A stretch of 64,000 bases of DNA from Symbiodinium sp. CCMP2592 (GCA_905221615.1 CAJNDT010001890.1:240602-304601); one strand, 5' to 3'. Shown: positions 11,798-22,563, counted from the stretch's first letter. Numbers and translations: made by a program. The notes: generated from the letters alone by a model not told the origin.

Positions 11798-12309
11798 ATA
11801 TATAGTTATTATTATATTATGTATATGTAAAGATAGCGGCTCAACAAGGACCGTCAACAGGACCATCAGATAGAAATGGCAGTTCGCCAACCTGCATGCG
11901 TGATGCATGAACGGAGCGCTGCACGACTGGCACAGAAGCTCGGACAGCCTCACGCAGCGAAGTCTTGTGAGACCTCGGACAGCTGGACTTTCGGTTACAG
12001 AACCTGAAAACTCCAAGGGTCAAAGGAGGGACTCTTAATAAGGACCCCTGGTATATATACCCTTAATATAGCCATTATAAAACACATTATGTAGCCCATT
12101 ATGGGGTAGGGGGTCCCCAATAAGGGTCCCTCCTTTTCCCCTTTGAAAAACTTTAAAGCCTAAAGACTGAAACTGTAAACTCCATCTGGAACCTAAACTG
12201 CCGGTTGAAGGACAACCTAAACGGTATGGTGGGTTCTTTAGGGTTCAGCCCCTCTGTCGCTGGAACTCCATGCAGCCGAAGGCACGTTCCGGAAGATGCC
12301 GAACTCATC
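9346..12309 (-). CDS. gene Z, unidentified, six predicted mini-exons
   Basis: Predicted minus-strand exons in transcript order: 12277-12309, 11892-11948, 11545-11586, 11122-11157, 10171-10237, 9346-9406. The first five junctions each keep one frame: every exon starts after AG followed by G, donors are GC (12277) or GT (11892, 11545, 11122, 10171), and phases match 0/0/0/0/1. Sample peptides are [56 protein letters not shown] and [19 protein letters not shown]. The last exon reads [18 protein letters not shown] and ends phase 2 at a GC donor. Neither the first nor the last exon of the gene is identified, and no family is recognised. Introns hold MITEs A, B and J and a TA/ATAC microsatellite. 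The exon at 10147-10237 is also open to a stop in another frame ([15 protein letters not shown]), so that join is the weakest. Confidence 0.5.
10449..10550. mobile_element. MITE family A copy
   Basis: Left end altered to acctggagtctccgaggta, right end intact; lies in a gene Z intron or spacer. Confidence 0.75.
10811..10930. mobile_element. MITE family B copy
   Basis: Inverted orientation; ends tacagtaggagccgaaaagt and ggggcttactgta. Confidence 0.75.
11637..11845. repeat. compound TA / ATAC microsatellite
   Basis: (TA)n and TATG/TGTA mixtures, then about 12 ATAC units, then (TA)n. Open frames across it ([15 protein letters not shown]) are artefacts of the repeat. Confidence 0.95.
12015..12145. 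mobile_element. MITE family J copy
   Basis: Ends aaaggagggactcttaataa and agggtccctccttttccc, with a TA-rich core. Confidence 0.65.
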
Positions 12310-12331
12310 CTTACGGCGATTCTCTCATATA

Positions 12332-12440
12332 GGTGGTTGTCCAAATTAGGGTTCCTCTTGGGGTCCTTATTGTACTACCGGCACCTATTATGTAGGGTAC
12401 CCCCCCCCCCCAAAAGGGACCATAATTTTGACAACAACCC
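12332..12440. mobile_element. MITE family K copy
   Basis: Ends ggtggttgtccaaatt and attttgacaacaaccc, with a ten-C run beside one arm. A better preserved copy is at 27464. The element sits 23 bp 5' of the gene Z exon at 12277-12309. Confidence 0.6.
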
Positions 12441-12486
12441 ATATAGGGGCCGACGACATCAGACTGGGGCTTTGGGGGTATGATGC

Positions 12487-12585
12487 CTTATAGTCATTCG
12501 AGTCGTTCGTATGGTACCTTATATAGTCATTAGTTTGATATCTTATAGTTATTAGTATGGTATCTTATAGTCATTAGTATGATGT
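12487..12585. repeat. degenerate tandem repeat, about 30-bp unit
   Basis: Three to four units built on ttatagtcattagtatggta with substitutions. Confidence 0.7.
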
Positions 12586-12765
12586 CGCATCGTCAGTACT
12601 AGAGATGTAGACCTTTGTATTGGCATGCTGCAGTTTCTTTAGTCCTGGGCAGGGCATCTAGGAATCTACAGCAGCCTGCTCACGAGACCTTTCCCCCCAT
12701 AGCTTTCCTGCGAAGACTCTGAGCACCGAAGGCTCCAAAGTTTGGTGAACCTCGCACTCCAAACG

Positions 12766-12872
12766 GGGATTTCCGAAAGTAGGGGACCCGAAAATAGTAA
12801 TTACCTAAAATAGTCGGATCCCCTCACAAGAAGGATCCACAAATAAGGTACCCCGAATTTTCGGAAACTCCC
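12766..12872. mobile_element. MITE family F copy
   Basis: Ends ggatttccgaaagtagggga and gaattttcggaaactccc. The family consensus carries ggatccttattataagga at the centre; this copy reads ggatcccctcacaagaagga. Confidence 0.7.
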
Positions 12873-12972
12873 AAATTTAATCCAAAAGCCCTCAACTTGT
12901 CTGTCTGCGTGTGGTCACACTGTCGGGCCCACAGCAGAAGACCATATCTGCACAAACTACATTCGTCGCGGC

Positions 12973-13035
12973 TTAATTGCAGCAGGGCATCTTGCCGAAG
13001 ACGTCCATGCTTGAGCTCTTCTTCTTGACGATCTC
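12973..13035 (-). CDS. candidate terminal exon, unidentified gene
   Basis: After a tttttcgcag-like acceptor (TTTTCGCAG|GAG) the minus strand reads EIVKKKSSSMDVFGKMPCCN and then TAA. The double cysteine near the C-terminus would fit a lipidated tail, but that is inference only. An alternative is that it is internal and spliced at the good GC donor TTCG|GCAAGA. It could be the 3' end of the ABCG gene or another gene; phase does not settle it. Confidence 0.45.
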   Translation of the reverse strand, partial: EIVKKKSSSMDVFGKMPCCN

Positions 13036-13364
13036 CTGCGAAAAGAACTCACACTGTCACGCTGCAGCCCTATCCTAAACCCTAAACGCCGAAACCCAAC
13101 AACACAATCCTTTACTTGAAGGATCGTAGAGGCTGTATTTCGTGGTATCGGTATGCTGAGGATCACCCTACTTTCTGGCCCCGGCCCACACCCTTTACCC
13201 CCTAAGCCCAGAAGCCCTAAAGATCCCTGGTAGGATCCCTTAAAGGAGCCCTTTGTATTTATAGAATCCCTAGAACCGAAATTGCCCGCTCAGCCCACAA
13301 GCTTCCCCTGACGGGCCAACTTCCCCCAGCCTCCGCCATCCTCGAGGCAGCCGTGTCCTCTTGT

Positions 13365-13470
13365 GGGAGCTTCCGAAAATTAGGGTACCTTATTTAGGGG
13401 TAGTTATAATAAGGATCCTACTAGTTACTTCGGGTACTTTACTAGGGTCGTTTATTTTCGGAAACTCCCA
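13365..13470. mobile_element. MITE family F copy
   Basis: Ends gggagcttccgaaaat and attttcggaaactccca. Confidence 0.72.
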
Positions 13471-14403
13471 TTTGGCTGGGTTGAGGACTTCTGGGGCTTG
13501 TAGGGCTTAAGTTTAGCATTCAGGGTTTAGGGTTTAGGGCTTACAGGGTTCATGGGGTTGCTTCAGGCCCAGGAGTTAGGACTTCTGGCTTATAGGGTTT
13601 AGAAAATAGGATTTAGGGTGTAGGGTGTATAGGGCTTAAGGTTAACAGGGTTTCAGGTTTAGGCTTCAGGATGCAGGATGCTTTCAGAGCCATATTTCTT
13701 GAGAGCTAGAATAAGACTCTATAACGAGGGCTCTGTAAGGATTTAGGATTCAAGGATTCCTAGAATTCAAAAGGTGCCCAATAGAAAAGAGTTGTTGTAG
13801 ATGAAATCGCACTATACATGTAAACGACGAGCCTGAAGACCCCAGTATTCCGAGTTGTTCCGACCGGTATTATTGGTGTTTTTTCTTGCGGGGGTCTTGC
13901 ACGGGTTCTAACAAGGGAATCTTCCAGGGCCGTATTCGGGCTTTAGGGTTCTAGGGCTTTGAACTTGAGCTTGCTCTGATGGCGACTACTGGGTTTCTTG
14001 GCTTGGGATCGGGCTTGGAGGTATTAAGCGCTAAAGTTCTGCAGGGCTTACCCTGAACCCTAAACCCCTAAACCCTGAACCCCTAAACCCTACACCCCTG
14101 AACCCTAAACCGTTTGAGGCTTAAGCCAAAGGTGTCTCGCTGATTGGAATCTGGAGGGGGCTCTAGAGTTTGGGGTTACGGGGCGAGATTAGCTTAAGGG
14201 GCTCGGGTGGGGTCTAGGGGACATAATGCCTCGACCTAACTAACAGCCCTCTATTGTTCGAAACAAGAACCGCCCGCCCCAACGGAACAACACCCCAAAC
14301 CCCAACACTCCGAATCCCAAACAGTTCAGGAAGTCATGCATAAAACCCAAACTCTAAAACCCGGAGTATTCCAGGAGACCATGCCAAACCCCAAGCCCTA
14401 CAC

Positions 14404-14459
14404 CCGAAGTCCTTGTCTTCTGCCACAACGCCGCAGAGACCACGCAAGAACTCCCTGAC
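14404..14459 (-). CDS. candidate mini-exon, unidentified gene
   Basis: A 56-nt minus-strand exon between AAAG|G and TTCGG|GTGTAG. It reads VREFLRGLCGVVAEDKDF, a natural amphipathic-looking peptide with GC-rich third positions. No family recognised; may belong to the 3' part of the ABCG gene or to a separate gene. Confidence 0.45.
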
Positions 14460-14588
14460 CTTTGGCCAGGCTAATGTAGGGGCCTTGATATGTAGAATCG
14501 GAGAATTTGCGGTATGTTGTGGCCGACTAATACAATAATCAACTTGCAATCTTAGCAAGGCTTGGGGGTCTCAATGCCTCTGTTGGTG

Positions 14589-14920
14589 TCCGGTTGCAGT
14601 GCGAGGGATTGTGAATCAATGGGCATGCCTTCTCCACGGTCGATGACGTGGGCTCCGGTGTCACACGGTTCTGGCGGCGGACGCCGGGGGGGCGATGGCG
14701 GTGCTCTCCGCCGGTCTCGTGCGACGAATCGATCGTCGTGCGCCACGAGCGGCTCAAGAATGAACGGTTGTGGAGCTTCTTTGGGCCTCCGATGCCTTCC
14801 TGGTTCTTCGGTCTCGTGTCCGCCGTGTCGCGGGTTGGGCTGAGTGCCGATGTCTTGACCATTTGGCCCCGCGGCGGTGCCGGTGCGCCGATCTTCGAGG
14901 GCTCGCGTCAATTGTAAATT
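14589..14920 (+). CDS. candidate 3'-terminal exon, plus strand, unidentified
   Basis: A GC-rich block that ends exactly where GC content drops. The plus frame reads about 100 codons with tryptophan- and valine-rich natural composition, for example WSFFGPPMPSWFFGLVSA then ADVLTIWPRGGAGAPIFEG. It finishes with a TAA at 14918-14920. An in-frame TGA lies just upstream, so the 5' edge must be a splice site or the piece is a fragment. The minus strand is also open for about 119 codons but gives a low-complexity P/R/H-rich peptide. No family recognised. Confidence 0.4.
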
Positions 14921-14923
14921 GTG

Positions 14924-15173
14924 GACCCTACTTATAACCTGCTTACTAAGTTCCCTGGGCCTCTAAGTAGAACCTAAACCCTAAACCCCATAGATCCCTA
15001 TAAGGAGCCCTTTAATAAGAGGCCTTACTAAGTCCCCATGGGCCTCTAAGTAGTCTATGTTTTCCAAGACCTCTTTGTCATTTGCGCTCAGAGACCTTCC
15101 CTAAATGGAGTTACCCCAATTATAATCCTACTTATAACCTACTTACTAAGTCCCCTGGGCCTCTAAGTACTAC
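14924..15173. mobile_element. broken copies of MITE family G
   Basis: Three repeats of the right-hand half (cttactaagt...gggcctctaagta) at about 14925-14968, 15027-15054 and 15100-15173, with CCCTAAA text between the first two. They look like nested or serially truncated insertions. Confidence 0.6.
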
Positions 15174-15475
15174 CTTGACCACTCATGCACGACTTCTTGA
15201 TTGCCTCTGAAATGTAGGCTTTGGGACACATTTTGCTATCCAAATTGGGGGGTGGGGGTGGGTGAGCCTCCACGCAAGAAAAATCGGGACCCTCCTGCAA
15301 CCTTCATATCACAAGAATGAAAAGGTACAAAGCATAAACCCCTTACCAAGCCCCATAAACCCGAGTAATATCCTACAGTTACGAGCTGAAGGGTTCAGAG
15401 TCGAAGGATACGCTTCAGGTTCAAGCGCTTGCTTGCTTAGCATTCAAGCTTCAGGGTTGAGCGGCAAGACCACTT

Positions 15476-15526
15476 GGGGGGGTCGGGGGACTTAGTAAGT
15501 AGTTAGTAAGTAGACTTATAAGTATA
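15476..15526. mobile_element. left half of a family G MITE, split by the foldback element
   Basis: Reads ggacttagtaagtag (with an internal duplication) then acttataagtata and stops at the first base of the foldback element. The matching half resumes at 22480. Confidence 0.7.
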
Positions 15527-18201
15527 ATCAGAAGGGCTGTTAAAACTGACTTTGAGTTTTTTTTAGACTTTCAGATTTGGTTTGGTTGAGGGCAGGCAAA
15601 GAGGGATGTTGCTCAAGGTGTTGAGTCAGGGCGTAGGGCCGGGTAGGGTTTGGGTTTAGGCTTCGGGGTTCAGGAGATAAGGCTAACGGTTTTTTAGCAC
15701 CTTGCGATCAGGATGCTGGGTCGCTGAAGGCTTCTAGGTGTGGGAACTGAGGGTGTGGTAGTTTCGATCTCCGGAGGCTTTGTTGGAGTTTTTCGGCAAC
15801 AGGGTGTTGGGCTTGCTCTTTTGGGCCATGGGTGGCCGACTGCGGTCATCAACCGACACGCGCCGCCCCTACCGCTTTCGCAGCAGCGCGCTGGGCTCGC
15901 ACAACAAAAACCGGACAGGGCCTGACAGCTTATGGTGTCCAGCTTAAGGTCTAGGGTTTAGAGTTTAGGGTTTCAGGTTTAGGGTTTATTACAATTTCTT
16001 AGGGGTAGGACAGTCATTGTGACTTTGCCCTTGGAGTTCCAGGCTTTTTCTTTAACCTTAAAACCGTTGAAACGAAACGTTTGTGTCGTGAGAGCAAAAC
16101 TGAAACGTATTTGCTTTCGTTGCGAGGAGGACACGTTTGTGTTTTTGTTTCGAGGGGGAAACTCCGGTTTCTGACGTGGCTGAAACGTCTTTGTTTTGAG
16201 GGTGGAACTGTGCCTAACTCGGGCTGAGCCTTTTGCGACACTCGTGGGAACGTTTTCATTTGCGGGCGAAACTGAAACGTTTTCGCCTGGAGGAGGAGGA
16301 GGAGGCGGTTTGATTTTTGCTTCAAGTAAGTTTATTAGGAAATTAATAGTTGCCAAGTAGGAATTTGATAGGACATTAATAATTGCCTCCTAAATCTAGC
16401 AATAACTAAAAGCTGCCTACTAAATAAATAAGAAAGCAATAGTTGCCTATTAAAGTTAATAGGAAACAAGCACTTGCCTATTGAGATCAACAGGAAGTTA
16501 ATGTTTGTCTAGTACATTCACTAAAGAATGAATAAATGCTTTTGTAAAATTTGATAGCAAATACGTAAATGCTTATTGAATATAATCAGCAAAAATAGCT
16601 GCTTGTTAAATAGCTGCCTATTAAATGTAATAGGAAATTAATAGATGCCGATTAAACTGGACAGGAAATTACTAGCTGCCCACATTCAATTTTGCATAGG
16701 AAATCCACAAGCCACCCAAGTCCAACAGGCTTCACGTAGAAACGCGTAGGGAGAACAGCGATGGTAACATGTGTGAGAAAAGCAATTGTAACGTTTATTT
16801 CGTTGTGAGGGTTTAGGGTTTAAGGTTTAGGGTGTAATGTTTAGAGTTTAGGGTTTGGGGTTGTTTAGGGTTTGGGTTTGGGGTTTAAGCTGGTTTTAGG
16901 GATTAAGCTTTAGAGTGTAGGGTGTTGGTTTAGGATGGGGTCTTGAAGGGCAAAAGGGTGTAGGCAGTGCAGGGTCACGTTAGGGTTTGATGGCTTAGGG
17001 CGAGATTTCGAGATCTGTCGTTTTCAAGACCCAGGGTCGTGTCACGTGAAAGGTTCAGGGTTTAGGGTTCAGGGTTTAGGGTTTGTTGATCAGGGTTTAG
17101 GCTGTAAGGTTAACGGCTAAGGGTTTAGGGCTAACCCCTAGCTTTAAGCCCCAAGCCTTATAACGCGACCCCTAGAACGTAAAACCATAAACCTACGCCT
17201 CCTATCCTAAACGTTCAACCTCCAAACCTAACACCCCCCCATAATTCCCAGAGTTGTAGAATCTTAGCCTCCTAGCCCTAAGCCAGAAAGGCGATACCCT
17301 CAAGATCGCCAAACCGCAAAGCAAGTGGACTGGACAACGCCCGTTCACCAAAATCTCATGCGCAGAAGCCACAGATTCAATACACACCGCAAATCATGCT
17401 GTTTTCAGGCTGAGGATCTGAAAGGGTTTGGACCATTTGGAGCTATAGGGTTTAGGCCGGCGCAATTAGGCGGTCTAGCGTACATGTTTAATTCTTCAGG
17501 CTTAAGGTTTTGGGCTTACGCTGTCCTGGATTTTCCTTTGGGTTATTTTGTTTCAGTTTTTGGATTTTCGTAGCATTTTTCTTCGAGTGCAAGCGCCCGC
17601 AAATCTCCAAAACCCTAAAAACGACCGCAAATTGCCGCAGAATGCCCGCAACAGACAAGCAAACGGCCGCAAGCAACAAGAAGCTGCAAGCGGCGCAGAA
17701 CGCCCAAAACGACCAACAACAAAACGATGAGAGTCACTGCAAAAGCATTGAGTTTGATGCGGCTTCGCTGCGCATGATATGTCAATCCTCGTCTCAAAGG
17801 CACACTGATTGGTCATCGCAGCAACACACCAAGAACAAAGCATGTTGAGCCAACCCCTTCATCGTCGCTGACTTGTGCCGTGCCAGCATTCCTTTATTGC
17901 TCAAATTGTGCTGCGACTCCGATGCTGTAGCTGTTTCCTGCATGTGCCACGGCCTATTAAGGAGACAGAGTGTCAACATGTGGAGCTCTACGCGCAGTCG
18001 GGAGCTTGGCCATGGTGAGCTGGCTCATGTCCAGGAAATACTTTGCAAAGCCTCTTTCAAAAAGACAGAGTGCCTCTTCTCTTCGATGAGAACTCTGTTC
18101 GGCAATAGCATGCATGGCTGCGACACAGGAGTTGCTGTTGGCGTTGCCATTGGGGGGGCGGAGTGCGTTGCGGAATGATATACGAGCGACTATGGCAGGA
18201 G
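15527..18201 (+). repeat. left arm of the foldback element
   Basis: Includes a field of degenerate units around GAAACGTTTG (about 16070-16300) and an AT-rich field of units like aataggaaattaatagttgc (16330-16720). It also has CCCTAAA-derived sequence and the arm-conserved ORF at 17510. Divergence from the right arm is moderate, and the segment 16740-17180 has no good partner. Confidence 0.75.
17510..17848 (+). CDS. arm-conserved ORF, 112 codons, function unknown
   Basis: Starts at an alternative codon in the computed frame; the reading frame contains FSFGLFCFSFWIFVAFFFEC, a hydrophobic stretch, then a Q/N-rich region and ESHCKSIEFDAASLRMICQ. The mirror copy in the right arm keeps the same frame with few substitutions. 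It could be a small membrane peptide or simply conserved repeat sequence; there is no family match I know. Confidence 0.25.
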   Translation: MGLRCPGFSFGLFCFSFWIFVAFFFECKRPQISKTLKTTANCRRMPATDKQTAASNKKLQAAQNAQNDQQQNDESHCKSIEFDAASLRMICQSSSQRHTDWSSQQHTKNKAC

Positions 18202-18628
18202 TGCCCAAAAAGGTATGCTTCAAAGTCGCAACCGCTCTTGTTGCGCAGGTCGGGGTTTGTTGGAAGGGAAGGACTGTTGGCAGCAAGGTCCCTGCTTAGC
18301 TAAGGCGGGAAAATGTAAAGAATAAGGACTCGGGCACCGGATATTTGATATAGTGTATTTCGAACTCAGGAGGACCTCTGCTGCGATTGCGTGGCAGTCC
18401 GATTGACAGAAGTCGACGCAACGATGGGCCGAGCGGGTGCTTTTTCCATCTGAAGGCTGCGATTTCCATAGTCGCAGCGGCGGTTTTTTTTGCCCAGCGT
18501 GTCTTTTGACCTTTGCCCCCCGGAAGGCTTGGGTTTCCAGAGGCAAAACGGCAGATCTTTTCTCCCCCAAAAGTGGCTGGGAGTATATATAGTCCAACAA
18601 GAATGTGGCCTGACTTGCATGGTAGGGT

Positions 18629-19335
18629 TCTCACCCACGGGGCCGGCTGACAATCCACCCGCGCGCATCGGGCCTGATTCTCATCCACGGGGCGGGATGA
18701 CAATCCGTCCATGCGCTTCGGGCCAGATTCTCATCCACGCGGCCGGATGACAATCCGTCCAGCGCTTCGGGCCAGATTCCCATCCACGCGGCCGGATGAC
18801 AATCCGTCCATGCGTGTTGGACCGGGTTCTCATCCATGGGGCCGGATGAGAATCCGTCCACGCAGCCTGGTGGGCATTCGTACATGAATGTAGAATGAGC
18901 TCAGGACAAGATTTGCGCGTGCAGGGCCAGGGGTGGATTTACCCTCAGCTCGTCCCGCCGGATGACAATCCGGCCGCGCATGCCCAGGGAATTCTGGAGG
19001 GACGCACGGTTCAACAGATGTCCAAACCCTGGGGATCGCTGAGGGTTCGTCCCGGCGTACGACCATCCCGCCGGACATGGCGAGGGAAAACGCACCCCAG
19101 GCTTTGCACGCGCAAGTCTTGCTTTGACCTTGCTATCCAATGTTCAGCATCCACGCGACCGGATGACAATCCGTCCACGTAGTCTGGGCTGGATTTTCTC
19201 ATCTACGGGGCCGGATGACAATCCGGCCGTGCAGGCCGGGCTGGATTCTCATCCACAGGGCGGGATGACAGTCCGCCCATGCACCGGGCGGCATTCTCAT
19301 CCACGCGGCCGGATGACAATCCGGACGCGGACGCG
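18629..19335. repeat. minisatellite in the foldback loop, about 50-bp unit
   Basis: Five head-to-tail units at 18629, 18679, 18729, 18778 and 18828 (period 49-50 bp) are built on attctcatccacgcggccgg followed by atgacaatccgtcc. Scattered further units lie at about 18955 and 19145-19330. Long open frames over it arise from the repeat. Confidence 0.85.
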
Positions 19336-19977
19336 CAGCCTGAGCGTGCGTAGATTCTATGCCAGCCCCGGCTGCGTGGATGGCAAGGCGTCCGGAAATT
19401 GGCGTTTAGGGTGTAGGGCTGTTTTAAGGTGTAAGGTGTAGGGCGCTGGGTTTGGGATTTAGGGCTTGTTTAGGTTTAGGGTAGGGTTGTAAGGAACCTT
19501 TTTAGGGTTACGGAGTAGGGTTTGGGGCAGTTCAGGAATTAGAGGTTAGGATGGTGCAGGTTTTAGGGTTTAGGGTTTTAGGATTTAGGGTTTAGGGTTT
19601 ATGGTTAGGGTTTAAGTTTAGGGTTTGGGACGGGGCCTTGAAGCTGGCATAGCTGCTCGTATATCATTCCGCAAGGCACCCCCCACCACCCCCCTCCATG
19701 GCAATGCCAATGTCGCAGCTATGCGTGCTATTTCTGAGCAAAGTTCTCGTCGAAAGGGCATTCTTCTTTTGCGAAAGAAGCTTTGCAAGGAATTTCCTGG
19801 ACATGAGCCAGCTCACCACGAGTAAACTCACGACCGCGCGCAAAGCTCCAAATGTTGACACTTTGGTTACTTGATCCATGGCAAATGCATGAAACAGCTA
19901 CAGCATGGGCATCGCAGCACGAACTGTGCAAAAGGAATGTTGGCACGGCACAAATCAGCGATGATAAATGGGTTGGT

Positions 19978-20092
19978 TCAACATGTTTTTTCCTCGATGG
20001 ATGACCAGTCCGTATGCCCTTGCGACAAGGATTGACATATCATGAGCAGCGAAGCCGCATCAAACTCAATGCTTTTGCAGTGACTCTCATCG

Positions 20093-20130
<38 letters not shown>

Positions 20131-20349
20131 CTGTTGTTGTTGTTGGTCGTTCTGAGCGTTCTGTGCCGCTTGCACCTTCTTGTTGCTTGCAGTCGTTTGC
20201 TTGTCTGTTGCGGGCATTCTGCGGCAATTTGCGGTCGTTTTTAGGGTTTTGGAGATTTGCGGGCGCTTGCACTCGAAGAAAAATGCTACGAAAATCCAAA
20301 AACTGAAACAAAATAACCCAAAGGAAAATCCAGGACAGCGTAAGCCCAA
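19978..20349 (-). CDS. arm-conserved ORF, 123 codons, mirror of 17510-17848
   Basis: Nearly the same peptide as the left-arm ORF, but the Q-rich part is enlarged to QQQQQQQQQQHQQQQQQ by trinucleotide expansion, which keeps the frame. The C-terminus diverges (WSSIEEKTC). Confidence 0.25.
20090..20149. repeat. TTG/CAA trinucleotide repeat
   Basis: About 18 TTG units with GATG and CTG interruptions. The left arm has only about three CAA units at the matching place (17712-17722). Confidence 0.9.
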
Positions 20350-21100
20350 AACCTTAAGCCTGAAGAATTAAACATGTACGCTAGACCGCCTAATTGCGCC
20401 GACCTAAACCCTATAGCTCCAAATGGTCCAAACCCTTTCAGATCCTCAGCCTGAAAACAGCATGATTTGCGGTGTGTATTGAGTCTGTGGCTTCTGCGCA
20501 TGAGATTTTGGTGAACGGGCGTTGTCCAGTCCACTTGCTTTGCGGTTTGGCGATCTTGAGGGTATCGCCTTTCTGGCTTAGGGCTAACAGGCTAAGATTT
20601 GAAACTCCGGGAATTAGGAGAGGGGGGGGGTTGCTTAGGTTTGGAGGTTGCGCGTTTGGGATAAGGGGGTTGATGCTATAGGGTTTTAAGATTTGGGACT
20701 GGCGGTCAGGGGGTTTCGGATCTAAGGTGTAGGCCACCGTAAACCCTAAACCCTTAGCCCTAAAACTTACAGCCTAAACCCTAAGCCCTGAACCCTTAAC
20801 GTTCGACATTAGACGACCCGTGGGTCTTGAAAATGAGAGGTCTAAAAATCTTTCCCCCAAGCCATAAACCCTAGAACGACCCTACACCCTTTCAACCGTT
20901 TAAGGCCCTACCCCAACGACACCCCACACCCTCAACCTTAAACCTTAAACCAGCTTAAACCCGAAACCTGAAACCCTAGACCTCAAACCTAAACCCTGAA
21001 CCTTAAACCTGAACCCTGAACCATCCTAAAACCTGAACCCCCAACCGCCCTAAACCCTAAATCCTAAACCCTACACCCTCAAGAAGAAATTTGAAAAGTC

Positions 21101-21232
21101 ATGGGACCACAGACAACGGTGACGAAGGACGAGATCGTCGTATGCCAGGAGGTGATCCAGATGATAAACACCGACCTCCTGGACCTGGACCGGACGATGA
21201 TCATGACCACCAGGAAGAGCAAGGCCGGATGA
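21101..21232 (+). CDS. short ORF, 43 codons, in an arm-specific insert
   Basis: ATG-initiated frame reading MGPQTTVTKDEIVVCQEV then IQMINTDLLDLDRTM and ending RKSKAG before TGA. Composition is clearly protein-like (acidic/hydrophobic alternation, GC-rich third positions). It lies in the 21071-21420 block missing from the left arm. It could be a captured exon; no family recognised. Confidence 0.4.
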   Translation: MGPQTTVTKDEIVVCQEVIQMINTDLLDLDRTMIMTTRKSKAG

Positions 21233-22479
21233 ATGACATGGACTGAAAAGGAAGTCCTGAGAGGGCGTACGTTCCTTCACTAGGATTTGCTTGTGGTTTG
21301 AGGTCTGGGGTTGCTGTCCGTTGCGAGTTCTTTGAGTGTCAGCCAAGTGCACCAGGGTACGACCGACCGGCCGAGCGGCAGCGACAGGAGTCAAAGTCCG
21401 CTAATTAATGCCCCCTCAAAGAAAGAAGAAATTAACATTACGATTATTCTTTTCACAAACTAAAGTTACCGTCGCTGTTCCAATTATTTGGCAGCTATCA
21501 ACTTCCTATCTTGCTATCAAGTTTATCATGTATTTATTCCTGTATGAAATTGGAATTTCCATTATTTATTTTGTATGATATGCAATGGCAGTCATTCATT
21601 TCTTATTGAATCTAGTAGGCAGGTGTGGATTTCCGATTATTTTGGATTAATTCAATAGGCAGCCCTGCATTTCCCATTAAATTTGTTTCAAACGAAAATA
21701 CACACGCTTCCCCCTCGAAACGAAAACAACTTTTCAGTTTAGCCCCCAAAACGAAAACGTTTCCAGGAGTTCCGCAGGATGCTCAGCCCGAGTAAACCAA
21801 AGTTTCGCCCTCAAAACAAAAACGTTTCAGCCACCTCAGAAACCGGAGTTTCCCCGTCGAAACAAAAAACACAAACGTTTCCTCCTCGCAACGAAAACAA
21901 ACACGTTTCAGTTTTGCTCTCACGACACAAACGTTTCGTTTCAACGGTTATAAGGTTAAAGAAAAAGCCTGGCACTCCAAGGGCAAAGTCACAATGACTG
22001 TCCTACCCCTAAGAAATTGTAATAAACCCTAAACCTGAAACCCTAAACTCTAAACCCTAGACCTTAAGCTGGACACCATAAGCTGTCAGGCCCTGTCCGG
22101 TTTTTGTTGTGCGAGCCCAGCGCGCTGCTGCGAAATCGGTAGGGGCGGCGCGTCGGTTGATGACCGCAGTCGGCCACCCATGGCCCAAAAGAGCAAGCCC
22201 AACACCCTGTTGCCGAAAAACTCCAGCAAAGCCTCCGGAGATCGAAACTACCACACCCTCAGTTCCCACACCTAGAAGCCTTCAGCGACCCAGCATCCTG
22301 ATCGCAAGGTGCTAAAGACCTTAGCCTTAACTCCTGAACCCCGAAGCCTAAACCCAAACCCTACCCGGCCCTACGCCCTGACCCAACAGCTTGAGCAACA
22401 TCCCTCTTTGCCTGCCCTCAACCAAACCAAATCTGAAAGTCTAAAAAAACTCAAAGTCAGTTTTAACAGCCCTTCTGAT

Positions 22480-22563
22480 ATACCCTAAAAGGGACCCTAA
22501 TTGGGGTTATGATACTTATAAGTCCCTAAAATGACCAGTTACTAAGTCCCCTGACCCTCCAAG
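22480..22563. mobile_element. right half of the split family G MITE
   Basis: Begins ataccctaaaagggacccta and finishes ttactaagtcccctgaccct then ccaag. It is the complement of the half at 15476-15526. Confidence 0.7.

Larger units (their letters stand above)
15527..22479. mobile_element. giant foldback element with about 2.7-kb inverted arms
   Basis: The left arm is about 15527-18201 and the right arm about 19646-22479, in opposite orientation. The outer termini match over the first 30 or so bases (atcagaagggctgttaaaac inward from both ends). The same ordered landmarks appear in mirror image: a TGTGGTAGTTTCGATCTCC region, a degenerate GAAACGTTT repeat field, an AT-rich TAGGAAATTAATAG repeat field, and a 17.3-18.2 kb segment. 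ATA flanks both ends and could be a target-site duplication. No transposase is recognisable. The alternative is a large inverted duplication, but the flanking split MITE argues for insertion as one unit. Confidence 0.7.
19646..22479 (-). repeat. right arm of the foldback element
   Basis: Mirror copy of the left arm. It carries a TTG-repeat expansion at 20090-20149 and a segment at about 21071-21420 that the left arm lacks. Confidence 0.75.
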
